From Daphnia carinata (Eukaryota; Arthropoda; Branchiopoda; Diplostraca; Daphniidae), in the NCBI RefSeq assembly GCF_022539665.2, contig NC_081333.1:4154001-4218000 (forward strand): DNA of 64,000 nucleotides. Direction: 5' to 3'. The position numbers and the translations under genes were made by a program. Below, piece by piece: positions 35,415 through 47,400 of the stretch (positions within the stretch are counted from its first letter, which is position 1; each line of letters begins with the position of its first letter). The notes beneath the pieces were generated by a model. That model had not been told where the DNA came from. It saw only the letters and a program-made list of their open reading frames with translations, and ran no database searches.

Positions 35415-35845
35415 ATGGCTTCTCTCAAGATGGTAAGTCTCCCTCTTTTCCAACATTGCTTGTTGCAATTACATCGTCTGTGCAAATATTTAATGCCTGT
35501 TATTGACGTAGATCGTTCTGTGGGCCTTCTTGGTCGTTCTGGTGGCCGCAGTCAATGCCTCTCCCCGTTACTTCGTTATCGACGATGGCGAAGTTGATGG
35601 TGAATGCTATTCCATAATGTCATAGGGCCAATCCAATGCTAACTTTGTATCGGTATTATTTTGCAGTAGCTGCTCCCGCTCCTTTGGTCCGCGTCCGTCG
35701 TGATGACAAGTACATTGCGGCCGCCACCGGTGGTAACTACGGCAAGGGACATGTTGGACCTGTTTATACCTTCGTCAAGACCGACCCTAAGGCTAACTTC
35801 AAGTGGGGAGTCCGCCATCGCGCTGGAGCCCAATACGGCCGTTAA
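35415..35845 (+). CDS. Secreted cationic peptide precursor, copy 2 (94 aa)
   Basis: Three exons: 35415-35432, 35512-35599 and 35667-35845, identical in length to copies 1 and 3. Exon 1 reads MASLKM. The signal peptide, the acidic pro-segment and the RVRR processing site are conserved. The predicted mature peptide starts DDKY, not QDKY, so pyroglutamate formation is not expected, and it carries IAAATGG near the start and AGAQYGR at the end. The Lys/Arg-rich core with NFKWGVRHRAG is unchanged. This is the most divergent of the three copies, with its own promoter sequence, so it probably predates the copy 1/copy 3 duplication. Confidence 0.85.
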
Positions 35846-37085
35846 ACAGAAATAGTCCGGCCAATGTACCCTCAACCCAGATAATCCTCTTTTCAAGCTG
35901 GCTCTTGAGAGTTGAAACGATGTTGAAGACCTACATCTCACGCTGTTTGTACTCTCATTCTCTCTCTCCTATGGTTTTTATTTTTTATGAGTTCTGCACT
36001 GCAAATGCATGAGACTGAGTCGTCGTTTCAATTGTTTTTCAGTGCCTTTTTGTGATACGTTGTTATCGTTTTGATATATTTGTTACTTTTCTTCGTGCAC
36101 AACTATATAAAATACAATTCTTTGTTAAAGTTAATCTTTGTATTGTTTACATTCCGGTTTGAATGATTTGTTTGGCCTGGCACTCACGTGGCTGATGTTA
36201 CTGGCGATGGCCTGTGCTGTAAGCGAAACACCCGAAAGGAATAGTCTGTTGCTAATTCGTGTGCAAAATGTTGTCCGGAGGGGTTGAATTTGCAGAGAAC
36301 TAACGGTTCTGAAGTACAAAAATAGCTGAAGGTGACTCCCACAGGTATCTGACGATAATAAGATACATACTTCAATTTGAATATGACTAACATTTCAAAC
36401 AAAGAAATATAAAACGATGGCAGACATAAGTATCGAGGGACGTCGACGACAAGAGCTTCAAAGAAAATTCGCTCTAATTGTATAATTACAGTCATAGCCA
36501 AAGCTTAGACACCGTGGGTTACGATGACTGTGAATAAACAAACCAGTAACCCCCGCATCTAATAGTTCTGTTTCGCTTTTCTAACGTTGCAATGACATTA
36601 GGACAGGTCTGATTAAAGGCTGTCCCAAAGACGTCGGAGGAAATGTGCATTAAAGATCGTTGCATTACCTCCACCCTTAGTATTTACAGTGCCAAGCAAA
36701 CGATCGAATTCGGGACTGCTCTGTTTTCTTCTAATCACTAACGAGTCTTAAGTAATGAGTCTTGTGGCAAAGTTTGGCGTACCGGGAGCTTACGGATTTT
36801 CAGCTTGTGACTTCTCCAGGCTTTCCGTTGTTCTCCGGCTCCCCCTCCGACTTTTTGAATACGTTAATTAACAGTGCAGTTGGGGCAGGGCTTAACTATC
36901 GGTCCAGCTCCGACCATCTGATAGAAACGCCGCTGGGCACGGGATATCTTCCATACCCTGTGTCATCTCTTGCGGCAAGTGCGTTTGGAAGTAAACTATC
37001 TCACATGTTTGCGGTCGATCTTTCCCTGGAGCTTCAGTTCACGTTACTATAGCTTTTGGCAAAAAATGTAGGCCGGAAAGTTGGG
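35846..37085. other. Intergenic stretch between peptide genes 2 and 3
   Basis: No supported gene. Open frames at 36184-36501 (minus) and 36762-37052 (plus) are open by length only; neither has a family match or a convincing splice structure. The last 20-30 nt already match the promoter flank of copy 1. Confidence 0.5.
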
Positions 37086-37124
37086 TATATAAGCAGCGGC
37101 TCCGGTTCTACATTTTCATCAGTC
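37086..37124 (+). promoter_or_regulatory. TATA box and initiator of peptide precursor gene 3
   Basis: TATATAAG at 37086 and TCAGTC at 37119-37124 have the same spacing as in copy 1, and the surrounding 80 nt up to the ATG are almost identical to copy 1. Confidence 0.75.
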
Positions 37125-37156
37125 ACTCGACGCTTCAACACAAACAACAAACAACA

Positions 37157-37586
37157 ATGGCTTCTATCAAGATGGTAAGTCCCTCTTTTGATTGCATTCT
37201 TTGTTTGAACAATTTGAAATCATTTCGTGCAAAATGTTTCTGTGCACGCAGATCGTTCTGTGGGCCTTCTTGGTCGTTCTGGTGGCCGCAGTCAATGCCG
37301 CTCCCCGTTACTTCATTATCGACGATGGTGAAGTTGATGGTAAATGCTATTCCATAATGTCATAGGGATAAATCCAATGCTAACTTTGTATCGGTATTTT
37401 TTTGCAGTTGCTGCTCCCGCTCCGTTGGTCCGCGTCCGGCGCCAGGACAAGTACGTTGCATCGACCAGCGGTGGCAATTACGGCAAGGGACATGTTGGCC
37501 CCGTCTACACCTTCGTGAAAACCGACCCTAAGGCTAACTTCAAGTGGGGAGTCCGCCATCGTGCTGGAGTCCAATACGGTCGTTAA
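37157..37586 (+). CDS. Secreted cationic peptide precursor, copy 3 (94 aa)
   Basis: Three exons: 37157-37174, 37252-37339 and 37408-37586. The protein differs from copy 1 at only a few mature-peptide positions (ASTSGG for ASASGG, GHVGPVYT for GYVGPTYT). It keeps the signal peptide, RVRR site, QDKY start and QYGR end. Intron 1 is shortened by a small deletion relative to copy 1. Promoter, 5' leader and introns are also near-identical to copy 1, although copy 2 lies closer. This implies a recent duplication or gene conversion between copies 1 and 3. A polyadenylation signal lies at 37778. Confidence 0.85.
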
Positions 37587-37777
37587 ATAAGCAATATTCC
37601 GCCCGACGCTCCCGTAACCCAGATCATCTTCCTCAAGCTGGATCTTGAGGCGTTGAAAAAGACCTACATCCGATGTAATTCGTACATCGTATACCTTCTC
37701 TGTGTTATCACTGCATGTCCCACTTTTGTGAATCGTTCTTTCTCAATGATTGGCGCCCCAGTTGGTGCTTTTCATAC

Positions 37778-37783
37778 AATAAA
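37778..37783 (+). promoter_or_regulatory. AATAAA polyadenylation signal of peptide precursor gene 3
   Basis: The hexamer lies about 190 nt downstream of the stop codon. Confidence 0.5.
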
Positions 37784-40700
37784 AAAACTATCTTTAAGTT
37801 CATCAACATCTTTGTTAGTCGAAAAATTTCTTTTCGAGAACATGAGGTCACAACCGATGATGTAGCGAATCACGCAATAAGATCACTGCTCTCATGGTGG
37901 TCAACACGTTTGTTGTTGAGACACCGAGTCAGATTACAACAATCAACTGTCTGTGGCCAGACGAGTCTCAAATATCAAATGCGAGCTAACTTAATGTTGA
38001 TTGAAAAACATGGATAAACTGAGCCTCGTCTGTGCGATCCAAGGAATTCCAGAAAAAAAGAACAGCTCCCATTTCGCCGCGTTAAAAACTATGCAATTGA
38101 TTGTGGAACGCGATTAAATCGATTTAATTTATGTTAAAATGAAAAGAAAAACTCGTTAAATGAAAAGAGAAACTTGACATTTGATATTCAGTATTTTTGA
38201 AGCCATTTTTCTTTAGCCGCAAGTGGGTTGCCAGTAGGTCACGACTCGATGGATTCCAGTTTTTGCCGCGTAAGGCAAATGTCGTTTCGATTTTAAACGC
38301 GATTTCCCTGTTTGGATGTAACGCCACGTAAAGATCGTTACATCTAACAGCCACATGCGTCTCTCGCTATCTCTGTTCATTCAAACCATGAAATGTAAAA
38401 ATTATGTGCTACCTTTTACAGCCCAATTTTGGGGGAGCCTCGATTCAATCCCGATATAAAAACGTACGTCCCAGCGCAGAGATATTTCCACGAGTAGACT
38501 ACCATTTTTAGTAGCGTCGCATTGACATTTAAATTTTCCCTGTTCAAAGGAAGAAATAGCGGTAGGATGTTTTGAATAGTTAATCTTCACGATGACGCGT
38601 TCGTCATCCAAGCCACACGTCCGGAACGGATCGATCGGATGGAAACTTGCGCATCTTTAAAGGCAAGATTTGCACGAACGATTCCAGCCAAAATGGAGAA
38701 TCAAATGGCAGAGTTCAAACCTTAAAACTTGCTAATCAATTGGTGTTTAACATAAACAGAATTTATCAGGGGAAGGAATCAGGCAGCTGGATGACTTGTC
38801 CTGAATTAACTGATTCCGTTATCATCATCCATTATCGAAATAGAATTCAACGTGTAACCGAAAGGTAATTTATAAATGTCACCTGAAATTGTTTACTCAT
38901 CGAGGACGAGTCAGAGCGTCACATACACTTATTTTATACCTGCTACGGTTGAGTAACAACCTTATCTTTTTAGTGATCCATCACTGAATTCTCATTTTAA
39001 CTTTTAACTAAAAAAAACTTGCTGGATCGTAAAGATATAATTCCAACGAACGGCAATAGATGGCCTCCAAATGGAATCGAAGAAACGAAACAAAAAAAAG
39101 GAAACGAATAAATTTAATGCATTTCTAGCGATCTCCTCTTGGTTCGTGACATAACCAGAAAGGAAAACGAAAATCGTTACTAAGCAAAAGCAAACCATAT
39201 ACCGGTCTCACAGAAAGTTGATTGACCCGTCTCTCTTCTTTCCTCAGCGTTATCGATTTTTTTCACTCCCCTTCAGTTCTATATGTACTTATTAGCTTTG
39301 ATACGTATATCCGCTTTTATAGCCACGAAAAATATAATCGGTCCGGGGCTATACCAATCTCGTTTTTTTCTTTTTCCTTTTTACACACACACACACACAC
39401 AGAACCTACACCGCAGCATAAAGCGTTTGATCTCACACAGCATATTTTACGTTGGATATATGTAGAAGCTATATGTATATGTATAGATATACACAAAATA
39501 TTGCCATATTTTATATTGACTGGCTGGCTGGCTTGCGTGCAGATACAATCACGTCCACACGTTTTTGTTTCTTATTTTTTCGTTCACCCACATGTTTTTT
39601 GTTTCTTTAACGACACATCTGTTTTTATTCTGAGATATTCCAAATTCTCATGTAAATGAATTGCCCATTTCGCCGAGAAAGGGAAAGCCTTCGAAAAACA
39701 AAAGCTATCAGCGTGCGCATCATCAATAGTTAACCTGAAATGTCTTGATTAGTAGAGCGTGCATGGCTGTTCGAAACTTTCAAAACGGAATTCAATTTCG
39801 AAACACAATATAGACGTCGCTTAATCACGATTTTTTCATCGGGCCGAGAGGGCTCTCTCTTATATGCGCGTTCCTTTATAAGGGAGGAAAGGATTGCTTG
39901 CCCGCGCACCTCGTTTATTATTAATTCGAAAGTTTATTCGTCCACCAACCCAAACGTGGCAGGACGCGGCGTTCGACGATCAAAGATGGATGCATTACAC
40001 TTTGTAATATAAAAAAAAAAGGGGGAAAGTGGTTGGGGAAGGCGACATGTAGCCACTTAAACTACTCCAAACAAAAAGAAAACAAAACGAACAGTCATGA
40101 CATGCGTCCAGGATAAATCCATTCGCACTCACGGTGAACTCGTTTTCAGTGGCTCTATATAGATGGCGGCTTCTATGTGTCTTTTCACGCTGGCAGCCAA
40201 TAATCGATAAGCTTTTCCTTTTTGTTTTTCTGTGTAATAAAGTAATTGTGGAAGGAGCACAACCCGTCTTTTTTTTTTGCGAGTGTCTTTCCGTCTTATT
40301 TTCGCTAGAGAGGTTTCTTTTCCTGCCTTCGATATCAAACAAAGCGATCACGCGGGATGAGTGTGTCTGACGAAGCATGCGTGTTTTTGCTATCAAATAA
40401 TAACGCCCACCATATCCGAGAACCGTATACACACACCAAATCCCGTGCGGTTGAACTCATTCTCTTTTATTGATAACACACAAGTGACGTCATCTTTGAC
40501 GCAGGCGCGTGATGGATGAGCACTCGGATTTATTACACCTCATAATTATACGTATACAATTTGATTTAAAACAAAAACAAAATCCCTTGTTAAAGAATAC
40601 AAAATGTTTCATCTCCCTCCCACCCGTATTTTTCTTGTTACGTTTCTGAAAGGGAAAGAGGAACGCAACAACCCGTAACTAAATCTCCCTGTTAGATTTT

Positions 40701-41263
40701 GAGATTAAGACAAAGTGTGTGTGCGGGGGGGGGGGGACCTTCATGTATACACACATAGCTGTTAAAGTGCTACGGGCATTTAATAGATACGGGATAAGAT
40801 TAGAAAGATGGTACATATATCTATGCGAGATTGATGCCGGCGTGCGCGCGGGTCTGTAGCAAAACACACAGCACACGCACGGCGTGTAAGTCCCGACTAT
40901 ATAGATGACAGGACGTGCTGCACGAAGCAACAGATGTTTGCCCGTTCGTCCTTTGCATGGGTTGGGTTCACCAGCCTCCCATTCAAGTGCTCCGATAGCC
41001 TCTTGTGTTGTCTTGCCTTCTATGTTTTTTCTTATACACTTTGACACGTTTTACAGTCAAATAGGATTCCCCTTTTTCTATTTGTTTACCTTACGTGGCG
41101 TGAACGGTTCTTATTTTTAACATGTTGCTGTTGCTGAACGCGGGGAATATATAGGCTCCCGGAACCTCATCGTTTTCTGCCTGACATCGTAGTATGTCAT
41201 CAAACAACATCGAGATTTGACTTGGTAAAACGCACCATCACGTCACCTGTGCCATATTTTCGC

Positions 41264-41268
<5 letters not shown>

Positions 41269-41301
<33 letters not shown>
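41269..41301. repeat. (CT)n microsatellite
   Basis: About 16 uninterrupted CT units lie in intergenic DNA. Confidence 0.9.
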
Positions 41302-41302
<1 letters not shown>

Positions 41303-41868
41303 CACTTGGATTTTTTTTCTCTTACGCTACTCTGATGTTGATTGAGTGTCTGCGGGCTTTGCTGGTCTCGATTCAATCCTTTCGTTTAGAATAACAAATG
41401 AACGTATAAAGATAAATTTCAATGCAAACAATTTTTTTTCTTCTGTGTATAAAACGCCAAGAATTGGAATGGATGCCGCTATTTAAAAAAAATTCCCTGT
41501 TGTTGCCTTCACCAAACTCGTGATAAGCAAAAACATTTCTGGCAAATATCCGGTTCAAAGTTAACCAATAACGAAGATAAATCCGTCGGCTGTAACACAT
41601 TTCACGTTAGTAAATAAATATCCTATTTCTTTTTCTTTTTCCAATTGAACGCGTGTGGCATTTTCCTCCTCCTCGCTGTCTAGCTTCTTTTTGCCATATA
41701 ACCCCCGACGTCAAATGGTTGACATTTTTGTAGCACGAAATTACTTTGCTTGCTTCACCGTAAAAATAATTGGGTTGTGACAGCGGCACGACAAATCAGT
41801 GTTGGACAGCCAGGAACGCTTAGTTGTTATATAGGCCAATATATACAGCACAAAAAGAAAGAAAAAGA

Positions 41869-41895
41869 ACAACAACAACAACAACAACAACAACA
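41869..41895. repeat. (CAA)n microsatellite
   Basis: About nine AAC/CAA units lie in intergenic DNA, outside any supported reading frame. Confidence 0.9.
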
Positions 41896-42270
41896 GGGAG
41901 GCAACGCGCTTTTTCCGAAAGATATTTTTAGGATTGGGGAGAAAAACAAAAACAAAAAAAGACACGAGAAAAATCGTGTTACCTAAATGCCATTCTCTTT
42001 ATTCTTTGGAAAAAAAAAACGGAGAGAAGAATATAACGTCAGCGTATTTGTTATTATGCACGTAATTCGCACATGTATCAGAATCTTTATTGCATACGCT
42101 CTTAATGAACTCCTTTTCTTTTTCGAATGTTTATTTGTTCACGGCAGGAGGTATTAAAAGAAAAAGATTGCACTTAGGCACAAACGCAGCTCTCTCCCGC
42201 TGTCGTTTCCCAAGTGCTGCCCCACTGGCCAGCCGAAATAGTCGAAAATAATCAAAGGGAAATTCGAAGA

Positions 42271-44217
42271 ATGGAAGATGATGGCAATGCTGGCGATGCG
42301 TGGGTTCCACCTAACGACCGCCAATTAGCGTTGAGAGCCAAGTAAGACGACCTCCCTGCCTACGGTGCATTTAATCAAAATGCTTGATTTTCAAGGGCTT
42401 TTACAGTGTTCCGTATTTATTTTTGCGTGGTTCGTCATCCAGATTACATTACGGATGGTCGTCGTCTGCTAAATCGAAACGGATCGATACTAACGCCAGC
42501 AAATGGTCACAGCCGACGGGCGCAAGCGAACCGCTGACCCGCGAGGAACAAGAGAAAGTCGTTCAAGTGATCCGGCGTGCCGAGGAGGTTAGCGGCAACG
42601 AGCAGCTCAGAGTTAGGTAAAATTGTCTTGGGCTAAGAGTTCAGCCAACCAAATGTAATTGCATGATAAACAATTGCGCGTGCTCGCTCTTTCTTTCCCC
42701 CTAAATTCGCAGTAAACTTGTTGATCGAGTGCGAAACATTCAGAAAAATGCTGTCGGAAGCGACGGCACCAATCAGTGCGGTAATTTGCCCTCAAGCATT
42801 TTCACCTGAATGGCTTCATTTTATATGTGTTTTTCTATTATTCCATTTAGTTCTCTGTGGCGATTACGCAAGTGTCTTCCTCTCCTGGTCGTTGACATCA
42901 GCTCGTCACGTCACTTGCAAGGACTGTCTCAAGGTAATCTTGACTTCATTTCACATCGCTGCCGGTTGTTAAGACATTCGCGAAAGGGGCGCCACTGCAC
43001 TCTGCAAAGTTAGCTGCCGTCAATTAGTCGAATGATCGGAACTTTAGCTTGCGTAATGTTGAATGAATAATGAGCTTCTTGTGACTCAGTTTCAGCCACC
43101 ATTTAGCCATTGATCGAATTGCGTGCAAGCACTTGACCAGCGTCCGTCGGCCACCAGTTCAAAATATTTGCACGCAATAACACGAGGGCAACAACAAAAA
43201 AAAGGGGGCCATGTTTGGGACCTTGAGTCGCTATTTTAGCGCAGTCTTTTTTTTTAAAAAAAAAGAACAAAGTTTGTTTAGCCACTTATATGGCTCATTC
43301 CAATTCCGCGGCACGTCCCTTGTTTATTTTTGTTTTATTTTTTTTTTTTTTTGGCCGTCGTTCTCCTACGTATAAAGTCTGCCTCTGATGTGTGTGTGTC
43401 TAATATCACTTTATTCCGGAAATGGAGAGAGAGAGATACAAAATGAAACGGCACCCCGCTGTTCGTACGATGACTTTATCGATTTTGTTTTGTTTTTTTC
43501 AAGCTCTTTCCTCACCATTGGTCGGCGTGGATTAGATAAATTTGTGCGTGTGGTATACAATGTAGCTTCGATAATGTTGGCAGGGGCTACATTAGGGGGG
43601 ATGTTCATTTTTGAAAGCGTAGAAACTTTTCTCGGCCCAACTTCCATTAATCGATGATTGCGTCCGTAGACGTCATATCGCAGTTGATATTTTTTTTTTT
43701 TTCCGGGAAATCGAGTGCTGGTTGTTATTGATCCAACTCCCACCCCCCATGCCTACTGTCAACCTCCGTGTACAGTTTAAGCTTCTAAACAAAAAAAAAC
43801 AAAAAACAATTGTGTTCGCGACGTAGAAAACTCTTTTGATTAGCGATCTGACAATGAATTTTTCGGCTTTGTTCTACGCAAGTGCAGTTTATTTATTAGG
43901 GCGGGAGTATATAGCGATATGAAAAAGGCTCTTACCGTGGTAGATGAATAAAAGATGAGGCAACGATAGCAAACAATTTCCTGGGGTTTCCCCTTTTTTT
44001 TATTTCTATTTCTACGATTGTCGTTCTTTTTTTTTTTTTTTTTGAAAATAAATGAATACATAATGTCGTGTGTGACACATTTGCGCAGTCGGTGTGCCAA
44101 AAGTGCTCGGTGGATACATCCGTTCATCCGCGGGAGCCGACTTATCTCTGCAAGTTGTGCTCGGAGCGGCGCGAAACCTGGAAGAAATCCGGCGCCTGGT
44201 TCTACAAAATCACTTGA
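42271..44217 (+). CDS. Rabphilin/Noc2-type Rab-binding zinc-finger protein, ends after the finger (174 aa)
   Basis: Five exons: 42271-42341, 42443-42616, 42713-42780, 42851-42933 and 44089-44217. The N-terminus contains WVPPNDRQLALRAKL, then the Rab-binding helix (LTREEQEKVVQVIRRAEEV ... KLVDRVRNIQKNAVG). A FYVE-related zinc finger follows with four CxxC pairs: CVLC, CKDC, CQKC and CKLC. The closing SERRETWKKSGAWFYK is the rabphilin SGAWF motif that helps grip Rab3/Rab27 on secretory vesicles. Full rabphilin continues into two C2 domains; here the frame meets TGA three codons after the motif, and no donor site or C2 exon was found downstream. The product resembles the short Noc2 (RPH3AL) layout, or is one isoform of a larger gene. 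The last intron is 1.15 kb. Confidence 0.85.
42934..44088 (+). other. Last intron of the rabphilin-like gene
   Basis: This 1,155-nt GT-AG intron is far longer than the others in this gene (70-101 nt). It contains T-rich tracts and an open frame at 43388-43657 that I do not consider real. Confidence 0.7.
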
Positions 44218-44464
44218 TCTTTTTCAGTTCTATAGAGCTTCATTTGTTCGATGTTATGTCAGAAAAAAAAAAAAAAGCCATCGTCCATGTCAATGTATAC
44301 GTGCCCTATCGCCGAAGAGCTACTAAAGCTTATTTTCTAACTGAATTCTAAGAGGCTTCTTATGGACTTATACGAAGAGGTTTAAAAACAAAAAAAAAAC
44401 ATGTTTTTCTTAAATCCTCTGGCTTGCGGACAGTTTTGAACCAAAAAAAAAATCTATGGTGTGG

Positions 44465-44470
44465 AATAAA
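44465..44470 (+). promoter_or_regulatory. AATAAA polyadenylation signal of the rabphilin-like gene
   Basis: The hexamer lies about 250 nt after the stop codon. It supports a transcript ending here and not continuing into C2 exons. Confidence 0.45.
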
Positions 44471-47400
44471 ATTCTAAAATGATGTTGTTGTTGCAAAATA
44501 ACATGCGCTGTTGTTTGCTGTGCTATCTAATTTATCAAAGAAAAATTTAGAAAACTATCGATTTTCCATGTCCGGCGTAAGCATGAGTGCTGTGTATTTA
44601 AATACATAAAAAAAAAGCGTATATATTATTAAAAAAAATAAATAAACGTGAAATCAATGTGATTGAAAATGCAGTGTCTATTGTGTATAAAGATGGGAGC
44701 GCGATCTATAGCTATGGCGCTGTAAATAGTTCTTTTCGACACATGGAACGGGGCAACGGCGATGATGATCACGCTTCGTGATATCATCTGATGGTTGGAA
44801 GACGTATAGCCGGAGCTCAATCACGTTTCGTATCATCGGACACACGTTTTTTCTCTCTCTCTCTCTCTCGACCCTATCTGTGTCTGTACACATGTTATCC
44901 CTGTGTAGAAAGAAGACGGTGGTGGTATGGTGTATTTTTTAATATGGAATGAATAATGAAGCAGTCGGTCATCGTTGGCCGTCTGTCCGTCCAAGATTAC
45001 AATCTTCTTCACGCAACGCGGATAGAAAGGAGCGGGGTGATTCATGAATATATACACCGAAGAGATAGATGATTGCGGGGGATAATCCAACAGCAGCACA
45101 TCACCCCTAAAGAATTAACGTAGAGGCAATAAAACACGCGAGTGGATTGTGTTACACGGTGTGAAAAATAAAACAAAGCTGAACATGTACATACACGTCG
45201 ATCATTAAATATTAAAAAAAGCGTCTCTAGTTAATTCATGTAAAAATGATTACCGTTGTTATTAGTCGTAAAGAGAGAGAAATTTAAACAAATCATATCG
45301 TGCAACGTTTGAGGCGTGTCTACTGTAAAGGGGCAGCACGTGCGGGATTTATTATTTTCAAAAAGGCATAGTCTAAACAGAAGACAAATAAATTCTTTTG
45401 GGTTGCCGGAGGTATTTTCAGTGTCTGTCTAGTTTCCTGTTGGAAGACGGGCATCGTATAGATATTGTGTATATAAAAGAATGTCCACAAAAAGAACTGG
45501 TACTATGCAGGCAAAAAAGAAAAAATGAAAGAAGAGAACAGACGCCATCAGCTGCATATGTCCCTATTTCTTTTTGTCTTTTGTCGACACACAAAAGAGA
45601 CGCCAACGAGGCAATCCGACAAAAAGCAAAAAAAAAGGAACCAAGAGCGAAATACAAGGATTTTTTTCTTTTCCCCAACAGAAATAGGGAAGGATCTATT
45701 CCATGTCAAATATAATTCTCCAGTTGAACCTCCACTGGAGTTTTTTTTTTTTTAAAAAAGGGGATTAAATATTTACATGGATGGCAAAACAGAAAGAAAA
45801 AGAAAAAAGGAAACATGTTTCCATCTATTCCGTGTTTTGGATGCATAAGGAAAAAAATGGTTGATTTTCTTCATATTCAAAATCGGTCGATACAAAATAC
45901 ATTTTTTTTTTTTGCGCTGATGTTTTTAAAAGGTCTTCCCTTTCGTGTACACCCGCATCTACACTTTGTTTTTAATCCTTGTGCTGACAAAGGGGGACGC
46001 GAAAGACAAGGATTTATTGGCCCCCCAAAAAAAGGGATCCAAGCGCTTGATGATCTTTTGTTAGTTCTATTTGCACGTGTCCGTAAGTGCACCAGCAAAT
46101 ATGTACCCGCACATGACCATCATCCCAGCTCCTTCAATTCTTTCTAATAAATCCACAACTGTTATGTGCAGAATTCAAACCTAATCCACCTTTTTAAATA
46201 AAAGAGAGACTTACATTTTACGACGTCCTACTATCGAGTTTCTTTAATATTTTTTTTTTTATATCTTTGCAAGGAAACTCGAAACACGACAGTTTCCAAT
46301 CCGAACTCCCCTCCTTTTTTTCCTCGTCATTTCGTGCTGTGCCAAATCGTACCGATCGATAGTCTATAACAGCGAGTTACAAAGGTAGAGAAGAAAGTCT
46401 ACGCCTTTCGTCATGGAAACAAAGGCAACAACGTTATAAGAAGAGCATCAGTTCCCATCCAATTATTGCACATTCGATGATGTCGTGCATTCGGATATAG
46501 TACATAGAATTTGCGCACTAGCGAAAGCCAAAACACAAACGGATGTTAGGAAAGACGACAGAAAGAGACGCACTTTAATGCGAGCCTACCGAAAATAGAA
46601 TTCCACTGGCCAATAGCGAAGTCTTTAAAGTGAACAGCTGCAAGTCCCACGTTCTTTTCAAGCCGAAAAGAAAAAAAAGGCAAACAAAAGAAAAAAAATA
46701 ATTGGCTCGTAGGAACTAGAAATTATACACAGCAGAAAACGTGCGTAAATGCGTCTTTTGTACTGGCGCCTGCCGCTGAAATCCGTTTAGCCGAGGAGTC
46801 GTTTTCTTTTTTTTATTTTAACATTTCGCAATTGGAAATTTAAAAAAGAAAAAGGCGGAATTATAAAAGCTACTATATAGAGGTTATATCTAAAGGACTT
46901 TGTTCGTTCGCAATGGTGTACATTTCGCGTCCGTTGCGATGAAACTGCGGGACTGCAGAGGTTTTGCAACACACGAGCATATTTCATTGGGGTCTCTCTT
47001 TTAGAGCATAAAACATTAGTAATTAGTATATATAGTTGCTCTGGGTAAAAATACATTTCTTTGTGTTGTCTCATACGCCTTCCTTATTTCTTATACTCTC
47101 TCTGAAAAATGATGATGATGACGGGCTTCTTCCCTTCATCGTTCACTCGTTCGTGATATGACATTATAACCTCAATCAGAAGCCGGAGGCGGGCAAGATC
47201 CTCGTATTTTTTTTTTTTTTTTTTTTTTTTGTTCTTCCTTCATTGTGTGCCAAACAGAGAGGAGATGCTGTTTGCCTTTGCTGGAACAAAAAGGAGCTAA
47301 AAGGGAATAAGGGAAATTCCTTCCATAATTTATATAGGCGCACACACGTGTATAAACACACGGGATATCACGCTAACTACCAATTAAACACATGCGGTAG

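Larger units (their letters stand above)
37784..42270. other. Gene-poor intergenic region
   Basis: No convincing exon. Minus-strand frames at 38124-38354 and 38402-38611 look slightly protein-like but have no recognisable domain or clear splice pairing. The region has CA runs near 39384-39400, a (CT)n tract at about 41269-41301 and a (CAA)n tract at about 41869-41895. The last few hundred bases should include the promoter and leader of the rabphilin-like gene. Confidence 0.5.

Noticed and set aside
36762-37052. 96-codon plus-strand frame just before peptide gene 3
   Set aside because: Protein-like in composition, but it has no relatives in the window, no splice structure, and overlaps the presumed promoter of peptide gene 3.
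43411-43743. 110-codon minus-strand frame
   Set aside because: It lies inside the long rabphilin-like intron, contains a homopolymer-coded Lys run, and has no domain.
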